Positions 41,656-51,486 are shown, counted from the stretch's first letter. The stretch: 64,000 nucleotides of DNA from Bacteroidetes bacterium UKL13-3 (GCA_001602415.1 CP012155.1:558001-622000), one strand, 5' to 3'. Numbers and translations: made by a program. Notes: generated by a model from the letters alone, not told the origin.

Positions 41656-43045
41656 TACTTCGCTGTTGCAAACGATATCACGATACGTACTTTTGTTATG
41701 CATGTTTGTTGGCTTTTTGCCACCTAAACAAGTCGTTGCACAACAAAAAGTGAAAACACGTATCTTGTTTTTACTCGATGCATCGGGAAGTATGTATGCA
41801 ACAATGGATAAAGACAATAGGATTAATGTTGCTAAACGATTGCTATCAAAATTGATGGATAGTTTGCAAATAGCAAAAGATGTAGAAGTAGCTTTGCGAG
41901 TGTACGGTCATAATAGTCCGCCATCTAAAAGAGATTGTAAAGATACCAAACTGGAAGTGCCGTTTAAGCAACACAATCATGCCGAAATAAAAAAGGAAGT
42001 AAATAAGCTTACGCCCAAAGGAACCACTCTTATAGCCTACTCGTTACAACAAGCTGCCTACGATTTTCCCAAAGAACCAGGTGTTCGCAATGTTATTGTA
42101 TTAATAACGGATGGGATTGAAGAATGTGATGGAGATCCTTGCGCAGTCTCAGAGGCCTTACAAAGTAATGGTGTTATTCTCCGTCCTTTTATTGTAGGTA
42201 TTGGTGGTACTGAAGAGTTTCGCAAAGCATTTGAATGTGTGGGTAGATATTATGATGCCAATACTGAGGCTGATTTTGATAATGTGTTAAATGTGGTGAT
42301 AAGTCAAGCATTAAACAACACAACAGTTCAAGTAAACTTATTAGATGCATATAGTAAACCAACCGAGTCGAATGTAAACATGACGTTTTATGATATGCAC
42401 TCGGGTCAGATGGTATATAATTTTGTGCATACCTTAAACGAAAAAGGTAATCCCGATACATTACCACTCGATCCTATTTATAAATACCGCATGGTGGTGC
42501 ATACTATTCCAACTGTTGAGAAAAACAACATCGAAATTACACCAGGAAAACATACCACAATTGGTGCAGATGCACCTCAAGGAACATTGCTACTAAAAGT
42601 TGCTGGTGCTACCAACTACAGCAAACTGCAATACATCATGCGACTGCACAATCAAGATAAAACCTTGCATGTGCAAGATGCAAACACACCTGAAAAATAT
42701 ATTGTTGGCAAGTACGATATGGAAATTTTGAGCGTTCCCCGTATTGTCCAAAAAGGCATAGAAATTAAACAAAGCTATACCACCACAATTGAAATTCCAC
42801 AACCTGGAAGGTTAATGATTACAGCCGTTACTCAACCATACTATGCTGATATTTATATGATGGTAAAAAATGAATTGGTATGGGTTTATAAGCTTCCAAC
42901 CGAAAGCAGAAACAACTCCATTTTGATTCAACCGGGAAAATACAAAATTATTTACAGAGCAAAAGGTGCCTACCGATCCAACCAAAGTTTTGAAAGAGAA
43001 TTTACAGTTACATCGGGTTCGGCTACCAATATTACATTGAATTAA
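41645..43045 (+). CDS. secreted VWA-domain protein
   Basis: About 466 residues if started at GTG 41645, which gives a signal peptide (hydrophobic YVLLLCMFVGFL) cut near VVAQ. This overlaps the transketolase stop by 11 bp; a start at 41582 is less likely since its first 21 codons overlap the transketolase frame and have no secretion character. VWA domain about 40-215: ILFLLDASGSMYATM (the MIDAS D-x-S-x-S), then NVIVLITDGIEECDGDPC. The C-terminal half has repeated beta-sandwich-like segments. It could bind Ca/Mg and protein ligands; function is unknown. Confidence 0.8.
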   Translation: MIINTSLLQTISRYVLLLCMFVGFLPPKQVVAQQKVKTRILFLLDASGSMYATMDKDNRINVAKRLLSKLMDSLQIAKDVEVALRVYGHNSPPSKRDCKDTKLEVPFKQHNHAEIKKEVNKLTPKGTTLIAYSLQQAAYDFPKEPGVRNVIVLITDGIEECDGDPCAVSEALQSNGVILRPFIVGIGGTEEFRKAFECVGRYYDANTEADFDNVLNVVISQALNNTTVQVNLLDAYSKPTESNVNMTFYDMHSGQMVYNFVHTLNEKGNPDTLPLDPIYKYRMVVHTIPTVEKNNIEITPGKHTTIGADAPQGTLLLKVAGATNYSKLQYIMRLHNQDKTLHVQDANTPEKYIVGKYDMEILSVPRIVQKGIEIKQSYTTTIEIPQPGRLMITAVTQPYYADIYMMVKNELVWVYKLPTESRNNSILIQPGKYKIIYRAKGAYRSNQSFEREFTVTSGSATNITLN

Positions 43046-43065
43046 AGATTAAATAATATATACAA

Positions 43066-44022
43066 ATGAAAAAGTTCGAAATCCAAAATGTAAAAGATAC
43101 CCGCTCAGGTTTTGGAGCAGGATTGCATGAACTAGGTAAAACCAATGAAAATGTTGTGGCAATGTGTGCAGACCTCACGGGTTCATTAAAAATGGATGCT
43201 TTTCAAAAAGATTTTCCTGAGCGTTTTATTCAAGTTGGTATTGCCGAAGCCAATATGATTGGTATGGCTGCTGGGTTAACTATTGGAGGTAAAATTCCCT
43301 TCACCGGAACATTTGCAAACTTCTCTACCGGTAGGGTGTACGATCAAATTCGTCAGAGTGTTGCCTACTCAGGTAAAAATGTTAAAATTTGTGCATCACA
43401 TGCCGGATTAACATTAGGAGAAGATGGAGCAACACATCAAATTTTAGAAGATATTGGGTTAATGAAAATGTTGCCGGGAATGACAGTAATCAATCCTTGC
43501 GATTATAATCAAACCAAAGCGGCAACCATCGCTATTGCTGCACATAACGGTCCGGTGTATTTGCGTTTTGGCCGTCCTGCAGTTCCTAATTTTACGCCCG
43601 AAAATCAGGTGTTTGAAATTGGAACAGCACTGATGTTAAATGAAGGCTCAGATGTATCTATTTTTGCAACTGGTCACCTTGTATGGAAAGCCATAGAAGC
43701 CGGTCACATCCTTGCCGAAAAAGGAATCAATGCCGAAATTATCAATATACACACCATTAAACCATTGGATGCAAAAGCAATTTTGGAATCGGTTCGTAAA
43801 ACGCGCTGCGTAGTAACCGCGGAGGAGCACCAAATGAACGGAGGATTGGGTGATAGTATCGCACAATTGTTGTCGCGCGAGTTGCCTGCTCCACTAGAAA
43901 TGGTTGCCGTAAACGATAGTTTTGGAGAAAGTGGAACACCCGATCAGTTAATGACCAAATATGGTTTAGACGCTGTAAATATTGTGGCTGCTGCCGAAAA
44001 GGCAATTGGCCGAAAAAACTAA
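43066..44022 (+). CDS. transketolase, C-terminal subunit
   Basis: 318 residues: the pyrimidine-binding domain with GIAEANMIGMAAGLTIGGKIPFTGTFANFSTGR (the catalytic Glu of the ThDP site), ICASHAGLTLGEDGATHQ and PVYLRFGRPAVP, then the transketolase C-terminal domain with VVTAEEHQMNGGLGDSIAQ. It completes the enzyme begun at 40810, with the VWA gene between them; 20 bp separate it from that gene. Confidence 0.95.
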   Translation: MKKFEIQNVKDTRSGFGAGLHELGKTNENVVAMCADLTGSLKMDAFQKDFPERFIQVGIAEANMIGMAAGLTIGGKIPFTGTFANFSTGRVYDQIRQSVAYSGKNVKICASHAGLTLGEDGATHQILEDIGLMKMLPGMTVINPCDYNQTKAATIAIAAHNGPVYLRFGRPAVPNFTPENQVFEIGTALMLNEGSDVSIFATGHLVWKAIEAGHILAEKGINAEIINIHTIKPLDAKAILESVRKTRCVVTAEEHQMNGGLGDSIAQLLSRELPAPLEMVAVNDSFGESGTPDQLMTKYGLDAVNIVAAAEKAIGRKN

Positions 44023-44046
44023 TCAACTAACCGTAACGGTAAGTTA

Positions 44047-44081
44047 AAAGAGCGCACCTATGAAAATAGTGCGCTTTTTTT
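44047..44081 (+). terminator. rho-independent terminator of the transketolase operon
   Basis: A 7-bp stem AGCGCAC / GTGCGCT with an 11-nt loop and a T-run of 7. It lies 25 nt past the transketolase stop. Confidence 0.9.
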
Positions 44082-44215
44082 ATGCCCATTTGTATGGCCT
44101 ATTATCCATTTTCGCGCCTATGTTTAAAACACTCTGAATAACTACTAAGGTTTAGGCTTTTATGGTAACAGCAATTACGGGAGTTTTGCTAATCAATAGT
44201 ATAATTAAACAACGT

Positions 44216-45166
44216 ATGAATATAAAAAGATTGATTTTAGCAGCCTCAGTGGTGCTGTTTTCACAAATGGTAATGGCTCAGTTCGATCCAAAATCGCCCA
44301 TAACCGATCCTAAAACGTTTAACGAAAAGTCGTATAATTTTTTCTTATCAAAGCGCATTAAAACAACCATGCACCAGCGCGACTCATTGCACGATTTGGT
44401 TGTTGCTTTTAATAAAGATACCACATTAAGAGGCGTTGAGTATCGTCATTTAGATTCATTGTACCGCGCTTTGGTGGCGAAGTACAACGAGTGTAACGAA
44501 AAAAATAATTCATTAAAAGCACAATATGCCGAGATGAATGCCAAATACAACGAACTCATGAAAAAGAGTTTGAGTGATGCAGAAAGAATGAGCGCAGCGC
44601 TTAAAATTAAAGCAGAAGAATTGGAAGCAAGAGAAAAACGTTTGGCAGAGTTGCAAGGAATCATCAATAAACAAGATTCATTGTTAAATGCATTAAACGA
44701 TGTAGTAAAGAAAGCATTGCTTGCTTTTAATTCTGATGAGATTAGTGTGGAGATGAAAAATGGTAAAGTGTATGTTTCGATGAGTGATAAATTATTATTT
44801 AAATCGGGAAGTGCAGCTGTTGAAGAAAAAGGCTTGGGTGCTATTAAAACCTTAGGTGATGTGTTAAATAAAAATGTTGATATTGATGTATTGATTGAAG
44901 GACACACGGATAATATTCCAATTAAAACAGCTAAGTATGAAGATAACTGGTCGTTAAGTGCCGATAGAGCGTTAAGTATAGTAAGATTATTGAGCACAGA
45001 ACACAAAGTTAATCCTAAGAGATTGGAAGCCGCAGGTAGGGCTGAGTTTTACCCTAAGGCATCAAACGAAACTGCTGATGGTCGAGCCAAAAACCGCAGA
45101 ACAGAAATTATCCTCTCACCTAAATTGGATGAGTTGTATAAACTTATTGAAAAGAACAGACGCTAA
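44216..45166 (+). CDS. OmpA-family outer membrane protein with coiled coil
   Basis: 316 residues from ATG 44216 (signal peptide LILAASVVLFSQMVMAQ). The middle (about 60-165) is a charged helical coiled coil (for example KAEELEAREKRLAELQG). The C-terminal OmpA domain (about 205-300) has LIEGHTDNIPIKTAKYEDNWSLSADRAL and NETADGRAKNRRTEI, the peptidoglycan-binding Asp and Arg. The layout resembles a Pal/MotB-like tether holding the outer membrane to the wall. Confidence 0.9.
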   Translation: MNIKRLILAASVVLFSQMVMAQFDPKSPITDPKTFNEKSYNFFLSKRIKTTMHQRDSLHDLVVAFNKDTTLRGVEYRHLDSLYRALVAKYNECNEKNNSLKAQYAEMNAKYNELMKKSLSDAERMSAALKIKAEELEAREKRLAELQGIINKQDSLLNALNDVVKKALLAFNSDEISVEMKNGKVYVSMSDKLLFKSGSAAVEEKGLGAIKTLGDVLNKNVDIDVLIEGHTDNIPIKTAKYEDNWSLSADRALSIVRLLSTEHKVNPKRLEAAGRAEFYPKASNETADGRAKNRRTEIILSPKLDELYKLIEKNRR

Positions 45167-45248
45167 ACAATACTCATAACGTATCAAACGGCCGGTATCA
45201 TGCTCTGATATTGGCCGTTTGTATTTTAGGTTTTAGCAAAGCAAAGGG

Positions 45249-45279
45249 TTGTTTCTGCTAGCTATTGTTCCTACCTTTG
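45249..45279 (+). promoter_or_regulatory. promoter of rocD
   Basis: TTG (45249-45251), 20-nt spacer, then TACCTTTG (45272-45279), a full -33/-7 pair. It places the transcript start within a few nt of the ATG at 45285, so translation is either leaderless or begins at the in-frame ATG 45297. Confidence 0.6.
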
Positions 45280-45284
45280 CCTCC

Positions 45285-46529
45285 ATGAATTCACCAATGC
45301 AAAAACATACTGCCGATTATTATATGGATTTGGAGCACCATTATGGTGCGCATAATTACCACCCTTTACCCGTTGTAATTGATAAAGGCGAAGGCGTATT
45401 TATGTTTGATGTAGCAGGCAAAAAGTATTACGACTTCCTTTCGGCATATAGCGCAGTTAACCAAGGTCACTGTCACCCTCGGATTATCAAAGCACTAACC
45501 GAACAAGCGAGTAAGCTTACGTTAACCAGTCGTGCCTTTCACAATAATTTACTAGGCGAATACGAAAAATACATCACATCCTATTTTGGGTTTGATAAAC
45601 TATTACCCATGAATACCGGTGTTGAAGGTGGCGAAACAGCCATTAAATTAGCAAGGCGTTGGGGGTACACGGTAAAAGGTATTCCCGAAAATCAAGCAAC
45701 AGTATTATTTGTTGAAGGTAATTTTTGGGGAAGAACCATGGCTGCTATTTCTTCCTCAAACGATCCAAGTAGTTACGCCAATTTTGGTCCTTACATGCCT
45801 GGATTTAATTTAATTCCCTACAATGATTTGCAGGCATTGGAAAATGCATTTAAAGCTAATCCCAATATTGCCGCGTTTATGTTCGAGCCCATACAAGGCG
45901 AGGCAGGAGTGGTAGTTCCGCAAGAAGGATATTTAGCAAGTGTACGTAGTTTATGCACACAATATAATGTTTTGATGATTGCTGATGAGGTACAAACAGG
46001 CTTGTGTCGCACAGGTAAAATGCTTGCTTGCGATCACGAAAATGTGAAACCAGATATTCTTATTTTGGGTAAAGCACTTTCAGGAGGTGTGCTGCCGGTG
46101 TCGGCTGTATTGGCTAATGATGAAGTGATGCTAACCATCAAACCGGGTGAACATGGCAGTACTTATGGTGGTAATCCTTTAGCATGTGCAGTTGCCACCG
46201 AGGCGCTCAAAGTTTTGGTGGATGAAAATCTTGCCGATAATGCCGAAAAAATGGGAACAATTTTTAGAGCACGTATGGAGCAACTCAAAACAAAAACACA
46301 TTTAATTGAAACAGTTAGAGGAAAAGGATTGCTTAACGCAATCGTCATTAAACCTTTTGGAGATAACAAAACAGCTTATGATGTATGTTTAGCGATGAAA
46401 GAAAATGGATTACTCGCCAAACAAACGCATGGCGATATCATTCGATTTGCGCCACCTTTGGTGATTACCGAACAACAAATACATGCTGCTTGTGATATCA
46501 TCGAACAAACAATTTTAGGCTTGGTTTAA
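45285..46529 (+). CDS. rocD: ornithine aminotransferase
   Basis: 414 residues from ATG 45285 (ATG 45297 is also possible, see promoter). Class III PLP aminotransferase: [23 protein letters not shown] at the start is diagnostic for ornithine-oxo-acid transaminase; [37 protein letters not shown] and [18 protein letters not shown] (PLP lysine in GKAL). It moves the delta-amino group of ornithine to 2-oxoglutarate, giving glutamate semialdehyde, on the way to proline or glutamate. Confidence 0.95.
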   Translation: MNSPMQKHTADYYMDLEHHYGAHNYHPLPVVIDKGEGVFMFDVAGKKYYDFLSAYSAVNQGHCHPRIIKALTEQASKLTLTSRAFHNNLLGEYEKYITSYFGFDKLLPMNTGVEGGETAIKLARRWGYTVKGIPENQATVLFVEGNFWGRTMAAISSSNDPSSYANFGPYMPGFNLIPYNDLQALENAFKANPNIAAFMFEPIQGEAGVVVPQEGYLASVRSLCTQYNVLMIADEVQTGLCRTGKMLACDHENVKPDILILGKALSGGVLPVSAVLANDEVMLTIKPGEHGSTYGGNPLACAVATEALKVLVDENLADNAEKMGTIFRARMEQLKTKTHLIETVRGKGLLNAIVIKPFGDNKTAYDVCLAMKENGLLAKQTHGDIIRFAPPLVITEQQIHAACDIIEQTILGLV

Positions 46530-46558
46530 AACAAAAAGAACCTCGTTAAACGTTATAT

Positions 46559-46600
46559 AAATAACCACATGGCAATTGGCTTTGTGGTTATTTAGTTTTT
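46559..46600 (+). terminator. rho-independent terminator of rocD
   Basis: An 11-bp perfect stem AAATAACCACA / TGTGGTTATTT with a 13-nt loop followed by AGTTTTT, 30 nt past the rocD stop. Confidence 0.85.
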
Positions 46601-46653
46601 ATACATTTTATATGCATTATTTTACATCACACAATCCATATACTTATATCACC

Positions 46654-47976
46654 ATGGCGCAATACCCAGTTGTGTCAGCAGGTATGATTGAACAAACATT
46701 GCAAACGGCAAATACTGCTCAGCGTCAATGGAAAAATAAAGATGTTGCAGAACGTGCTCAAGCAGTTTTACAATTAGCACAACTCATTCAACACAACCAT
46801 GAACAATTGGCTCAATTAGCAACTGTTGAAATGGGAAAAACATTGTTTGAGTCGAGGCTTGAAGTATTAAAATGCAGTACCGCTTGTGAGTATTATGCTG
46901 CCAATACTCAACGTATAGTAGCACCAACAACGGTTACGCATATAGATGGTAGAAAAGTAACAACTTTATTGGAGCCCTTAGGTGTAGTATTGGGTATTTT
47001 TCCTTGGAATTTTCCTTACTGGCAAATTATAAGAAGTGCTATTCCGGTAATAATGGGCGGTAATTGTATGATTGTTAAACCTGCCCCCAACACTCCGCAA
47101 TGTGCAATTGCTTTGCAAGATTTGTTTAACCAATGTGGGTTGCAAGAAATAGTTCAAACAGTATTTGCCACTAATGAGCAAGTTGCTGAGATGATTGGTG
47201 ATGCACGGATAAAAGCTTGTACGCTTACAGGAAGCGAAAAAGCGGGTGCAGCAGTAGCATCCAAAGCAGCGTTTCACATTAAAAAATCCGTATTAGAATT
47301 AGGAGGAAGTGATCCTTTTATTGTGTTAGCTGATGCGAATATGGACTTGGTGATGGAAAATGCTTTAAGTGCAAGGTTTCAGAATAACGGACAAAGTTGT
47401 ATTGCATCTAAACGTTATATTGTTCACCTAGATGTGATAAACGAGTTTACAGATAGGCTGAAAGCAGAAATGGCAAAACTAATCGTTGGCGACCCAATGT
47501 TACCGCAAACCAATATTGGTCCGCTTGCGCGTTTAGATTTGAAAACAAAATTGTCTCATCAGGTATCTGAGTCGTTACAGGCAGGAGCAAAAATTGCTTA
47601 TCAAGCATTTGAACCCAATACCGAAGATTGTTTTTATCCTCCTACTATTCTTACATACATACCAAAAAATAGTATTGCCTACAGCGAAGAACTTTTTGGT
47701 CCTGTATTGTCATTGTATTCAGTGGCATCAGCAGAAGAAGCTATTGCCCTGGCGAATGACACGGAATTTGGTTTGGGCGCTAGTATTTGGAGTCGGAACA
47801 CCGAGTATGCTCAAACATTGGCAACACAAATAGAATCAGGACAAGTATTCATCAACGCTGTAACCCGCTCAAACGCTGCATTCCCTTTTGGGGGAATTAA
47901 AAAGTCTGGTTACGGACGAGAAATGGGTGAGGAAGGCTTAAAAGAATTTTGCACAATTAAAACTATTTGGGTGTAA
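46654..47976 (+). CDS. NAD(P)-dependent aldehyde dehydrogenase (succinate-semialdehyde type)
   Basis: 440 residues from ATG 46654. Motifs: GIFPWNFPYWQIIRSAIPVI (cofactor floor), FTGSEKAG-type region as CTLTGSEKAGAAVAS, catalytic Glu in LELGGSDPFIV, catalytic Cys in NNGQSCIASKRY, and FGGIKKSGYGREMGEEGL at the C-terminus. The C-terminal GYGRE and overall length fit the succinate-semialdehyde/short ALDH group. It follows rocD but behind a strong terminator, so is probably its own unit. Confidence 0.92.
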   Translation: MAQYPVVSAGMIEQTLQTANTAQRQWKNKDVAERAQAVLQLAQLIQHNHEQLAQLATVEMGKTLFESRLEVLKCSTACEYYAANTQRIVAPTTVTHIDGRKVTTLLEPLGVVLGIFPWNFPYWQIIRSAIPVIMGGNCMIVKPAPNTPQCAIALQDLFNQCGLQEIVQTVFATNEQVAEMIGDARIKACTLTGSEKAGAAVASKAAFHIKKSVLELGGSDPFIVLADANMDLVMENALSARFQNNGQSCIASKRYIVHLDVINEFTDRLKAEMAKLIVGDPMLPQTNIGPLARLDLKTKLSHQVSESLQAGAKIAYQAFEPNTEDCFYPPTILTYIPKNSIAYSEELFGPVLSLYSVASAEEAIALANDTEFGLGASIWSRNTEYAQTLATQIESGQVFINAVTRSNAAFPFGGIKKSGYGREMGEEGLKEFCTIKTIWV

Positions 47977-47996
47977 AACTACGTGTATAAAAATAG

Positions 47997-48026
47997 TTGG
48001 CTGTTTTAGGTAAACGGTTATTTTTG
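47997..48026 (+). promoter_or_regulatory. promoter of the response regulator
   Basis: TTG (47997-47999), 19-nt spacer, TATTTTTG (48019-48026): an ideal -33/-7 pair, 12 nt before the ATG at 48039. It excludes the longer reading frame that begins at 47997. Confidence 0.7.
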
Positions 48027-48038
48027 TATACCAATCCA

Positions 48039-48410
48039 ATGAACAAGAAAAGATCCATTTTAATTGTAGAAGATGAGCAAATCAACAGAGAATTGCTGAG
48101 GATTTTTTTGGAATCTACCTACCAACTAACTTTCGCTGCAGATTTTGATACCGCAGTTGCATATGTTGACTCGCAACAATTCGATTTAATTATTACCGAT
48201 ATCCGATTGGGAAATCGTTTGGATGGCATTCAACTCCTCAAACATATTAGCACACAAGGTTTGAATAAAAAAGTACAGGTAGTTGCATATACGGCATCTG
48301 ATACCAGCATCAATCAAAAGAGTTTTGCAGAAGAAGGATTTGATGGATTTCTGTCAAAACCGGCTAATCAAGAAGAAGTACTGATGAATATAGCTGCATG
48401 GCTGCGATGA
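48039..48410 (+). CDS. single-domain response regulator (CheY-like)
   Basis: 123 residues: one receiver domain only. Acidic pocket IVEDEQ (Glu11-Asp12), phospho-acceptor Asp54 in LIITDIRLGNRLDG, switch Thr/Ser in VVAYTASD, and Lys in FLSKPANQ. No output domain, so it must act by protein contact or by relaying phosphate. No kinase is adjacent. It has a clear promoter of its own. Confidence 0.92.
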   Translation: MNKKRSILIVEDEQINRELLRIFLESTYQLTFAADFDTAVAYVDSQQFDLIITDIRLGNRLDGIQLLKHISTQGLNKKVQVVAYTASDTSINQKSFAEEGFDGFLSKPANQEEVLMNIAAWLR

Positions 48411-48522
48411 TTAATATCGATACATGAATGTGTTGATGTTTCCGTATTGAGTTTCAAACCAGTCATCTTCTAAGTGAATTTAGCCATCCAAAAGCAAATC
48501 CTGATTTTACTTCATTGAAACC

Positions 48523-51144
48523 TTAGCTATTGTTCTGCTTAAAGCCGATAGAAGGTTTCACGGGGATATTGCTATAATCTACCACAAACTCTTCAACATC
48601 TTCCAATTTCAGTTCATGAATCATATCAATGGTGCGCAAATCAGGTTCAATTTTAGCCAACCGCAAATGTTGGTTTTTAATTGATTCCTCTATTACTTTT
48701 CTCACATTACGTGCATTTCCAAAAAACTTGTTACGGGTTTTGGATAAAAACTCCATATACGATTTCAAATGATCGAGTGCTTTTTGCTCGCCTGTAATAC
48801 TATTGCTGGCAAGCATTTTAACAGCAATTTCAAATAGCTCGGTTGCTCCATAATCCTCAAACAAGTATGCTCTATCAAAACGCGAGTGCAGGCCTGGATT
48901 TGATTCTAAAAAGTGTTTCATGTTATCGGTATATCCTGCAACAATAACCACCAACTCGCCTCTGCTATCTTCCATTCTTTTTAAAATGGTTTCAATGGCT
49001 TCTTTGCCAAAATCATTTTCGCCACCTTCGCTCAAAGCATAAGCCTCGTCAATAAACAATACCCCACCCATGGCTTTGTTCAATATCTCATTTGTTTTGA
49101 GGGCTGTTTGCCCAACATAACCGCCCACCAAAGCTTGTCTATCACATTCTACTAAATTTCCACGTTCCAATATTCCCAGTGCTTTGTATATCTGCGCAAG
49201 CAAACGAGCAACAGTAGTTTTTCCAGTTCCCGGATTGCCAGTAAATACAGCATGCAACGAGAATGTTTGACGAATATCTCGTCCTATTTCTTTGTAAAAT
49301 CTTACCAACTTTACCAACTCATCAATTTCATTTTTGATGTTGGCAAGACCAATCATGCCGTGCAAGGTGTTGAGTGCCGATTTGAGTAACTCTTCATCAA
49401 CAGGAATATCAGCAAGATCTCTGTTTTTAACGTTGAATATTTTTTGAATATCAATTGCAGCAATTGTTGATAAATCTTCTTTACTTAATTCATTTGGATT
49501 ATCTGTTTGCATAATACGCAACCCCATATTCATTTTACTCTCGTCAATAAGTGAGTTTACATACCGTGCATTTCCAAAGGTTTTATCTCGTTCGCGATAA
49601 GAATCCACCAATTTTTTATACAATAATTCACGTGCTTCGGGGTTAAAAACAATGGCACGTTTTTGTGCGGTATAATCGGCAATGAGCATCAAGTCTTGTG
49701 GTGTATAATCAGGGAAATCATAGTGCATGTTAAAGCGTGATTTTAACCCCGGATTGGATTCCAAAAAGCTGCTCATCTCCTCGGGATAACCCGCAACAAT
49801 AATGGATAAATCACCATCACCATCACTCATTTCTTTAAGTAAAATTTCAATGGCTTCTTTTCCAAAATCTTTGGAGTCATCATTTTTTCGCGCAAGGGCA
49901 TAAGCCTCATCAATAAACAGGATTCCGCCTTTTGCTTTTTTAATAATTTCTTTGGTTTTAGGCGCTGTTTGTCCAATGTACTCAGCAACCAAATCCGACC
50001 TATCGGCTTCAACCACGTGGCCCTTGGTAAGTAAACCGAGTTCATGATAGATCTTACCCAACATTTTAGCAACAGTAGTTTTTCCAGTTCCTGGGTTTCC
50101 TGTAAATACTGCGTGTAGGTTTATTTTGTCGGTATCTTCAAACCCTTTTTCTTTGCGTAGTTTAATAAAGTTAAGGTAAGTAGTATACTCCTTTACTTTT
50201 TTCTTAATCGAATCCAATCCAATTAAATCATCCAACTCTTTAATGGCAACACCAAAACCCTCCTCGGCATTTGTTTTTTGGGAAGGCCGTTCAATGGCTT
50301 TTGATTTCAGTTTAACCGGTAGCTTCGGAATATCTGTTTCATCTGTAAAAACCTCTCCCACTTCAAACGGAACGGTGGCAATAATTTGATCCATAAACAC
50401 AATATCTACCGAGTAAATATCATTCCCCCAAGTACCTTTTTGATCGGCCCCCCAGCCAATGGTGCATTCAAATTGAGGCTCTTTGGTATTTACCTGAAAT
50501 ATTTTATCGATACTGCCTTTAAGTTGCCCGCTGTGCGTGCGGAAATTAAAAAAGAGTTCGCAAGCCCACTCATCTTTACTTTTAACCAAGTTTTCGGCAG
50601 CCAATTCAACCCAAACATAACGGGTATCTTTTCCGCTAAAGGCCACAACATATTTGCGTTCTTTTTTGGGAACATTTGAATCAGGACCTTCATACAAACG
50701 AATATTTTGTGGGTTAAAAAATGGGTTTACCGTTTCGGTAACGATACCTTGTTCTTCTACATGAAATATTTTTTCGGACACAAATACATTATCAATCCAA
50801 GCTTCCCAGCGGTAGTTGCCATGTTTCCAATAAGCACCGGGCGTTTTTACTCCCCAACCTTCGCGCACAAAAACAATATTCTCATCTTTCCTGATGGTTC
50901 GATCGGCAACAAGGCTGCATATTTCTGTGCCATCCGCATTATTCACGCATTTTAAATTGATGCGAACATCCCAATCTTGTTCATCAAACAATTTATTGAA
51001 GAAAGAGAGTTCGCAATAAATAAAAGTACATTCAGCCTCATCATAAACCAATCGATACTTTTTTTCATTGTTGGCCAGCCATTCTGTAGAACCAAAAACT
51101 TTTAGATCTCTGAATTTATAATTGGTGGGTTTTTCTTTAGCCAT
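48523..51144 (-). CDS. double AAA+ ATPase (CbxX/CfxQ type) with duplicated N-terminal beta module
   Basis: 873 residues. Two AAA+ modules of the CbxX/CfxQ (SpoVK, RuBisCO activase-like) class: AFTGNPGTGKTT-type Walker A at about 347-357 (VFTGNPGTGKTTVAKML) and again at about 640, Walker B GGILFIDEAYAL and GGVLFIDEAYAL, sensor/Arg finger regions NPGLKSRF and NPGLHSRF. The N-terminal 270 residues are not AAA+: they hold two similar beta modules (about 30-134 and 164-265), each with a W-G...G-x-W/Y-x-V/W-x-x-x-I signature. No signal peptide. Probably a remodelling machine; partner unknown. Confidence 0.88.
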   Translation of the reverse strand: MAKEKPTNYKFRDLKVFGSTEWLANNEKKYRLVYDEAECTFIYCELSFFNKLFDEQDWDVRINLKCVNNADGTEICSLVADRTIRKDENIVFVREGWGVKTPGAYWKHGNYRWEAWIDNVFVSEKIFHVEEQGIVTETVNPFFNPQNIRLYEGPDSNVPKKERKYVVAFSGKDTRYVWVELAAENLVKSKDEWACELFFNFRTHSGQLKGSIDKIFQVNTKEPQFECTIGWGADQKGTWGNDIYSVDIVFMDQIIATVPFEVGEVFTDETDIPKLPVKLKSKAIERPSQKTNAEEGFGVAIKELDDLIGLDSIKKKVKEYTTYLNFIKLRKEKGFEDTDKINLHAVFTGNPGTGKTTVAKMLGKIYHELGLLTKGHVVEADRSDLVAEYIGQTAPKTKEIIKKAKGGILFIDEAYALARKNDDSKDFGKEAIEILLKEMSDGDGDLSIIVAGYPEEMSSFLESNPGLKSRFNMHYDFPDYTPQDLMLIADYTAQKRAIVFNPEARELLYKKLVDSYRERDKTFGNARYVNSLIDESKMNMGLRIMQTDNPNELSKEDLSTIAAIDIQKIFNVKNRDLADIPVDEELLKSALNTLHGMIGLANIKNEIDELVKLVRFYKEIGRDIRQTFSLHAVFTGNPGTGKTTVARLLAQIYKALGILERGNLVECDRQALVGGYVGQTALKTNEILNKAMGGVLFIDEAYALSEGGENDFGKEAIETILKRMEDSRGELVVIVAGYTDNMKHFLESNPGLHSRFDRAYLFEDYGATELFEIAVKMLASNSITGEQKALDHLKSYMEFLSKTRNKFFGNARNVRKVIEESIKNQHLRLAKIEPDLRTIDMIHELKLEDVEEFVVDYSNIPVKPSIGFKQNNS

Positions 51145-51327
51145 GGTGGTGTGTGTTTAGTTGAAGTGCCTATTCAAATAAGATGCTAAGTTTATGGATA
51201 GATTCCGTAAAATAAATAAGGTTGAGTCAGACGTGTGTAAAATTCATGTAATCAGAAAAATAGGTTTTACACAAAACGTGAGGGCAAAACAAAATGATAT
51301 ATAAAAATAAAAATATTCAACAAACCC

Positions 51328-51357
51328 TTGCCTTTTACACATACATCCTTACATTTG
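51328..51357 (+). promoter_or_regulatory. promoter of the tRNA-Ser/tRNA-Pro unit
   Basis: TTG (51328-51330), 19-nt spacer, TACATTTG (51350-51357). An 8-bp inverted repeat TCCTTACA (51346-51353) / TGTAAGGA (51366-51373) overlaps the -7 box and the likely transcript start. Confidence 0.7.
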
Positions 51358-51376
51358 CACTCCTTTGTAAGGAGAA

Positions 51377-51463
51377 GGAGAGGTGCCTGAGTGGCCGAAA
51401 GGACATGTTTGCTAAACATGCGTACTGGAAACGGTACCGAGGGTTCGAATCCCTCCCTCTCCG
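51377..51463 (+). tRNA. tRNA-Ser (GCT anticodon)
   Basis: 87 nt. Acceptor GGAGAGG pairs with CCTCTCC; anticodon stem CATGT/ACATG with loop TTGCTAA, anticodon GCT at 51411-51413; long variable arm (tactggaaacggta) as in class II tRNAs; T-arm GGTTCGAATCC. Discriminator G; CCA is not encoded. Reads AGC/AGU codons. Confidence 0.97.
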
Positions 51464-51486
51464 CAACAGACAAAAAAGATACTAAT

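Noticed and set aside
44446-45006. A 186-codon minus-strand ORF.
   Set aside because: Antisense to the OmpA-family gene, which has a signal peptide and full OmpA domain. Its Ser/Leu-rich product is what a reversed coding strand gives.
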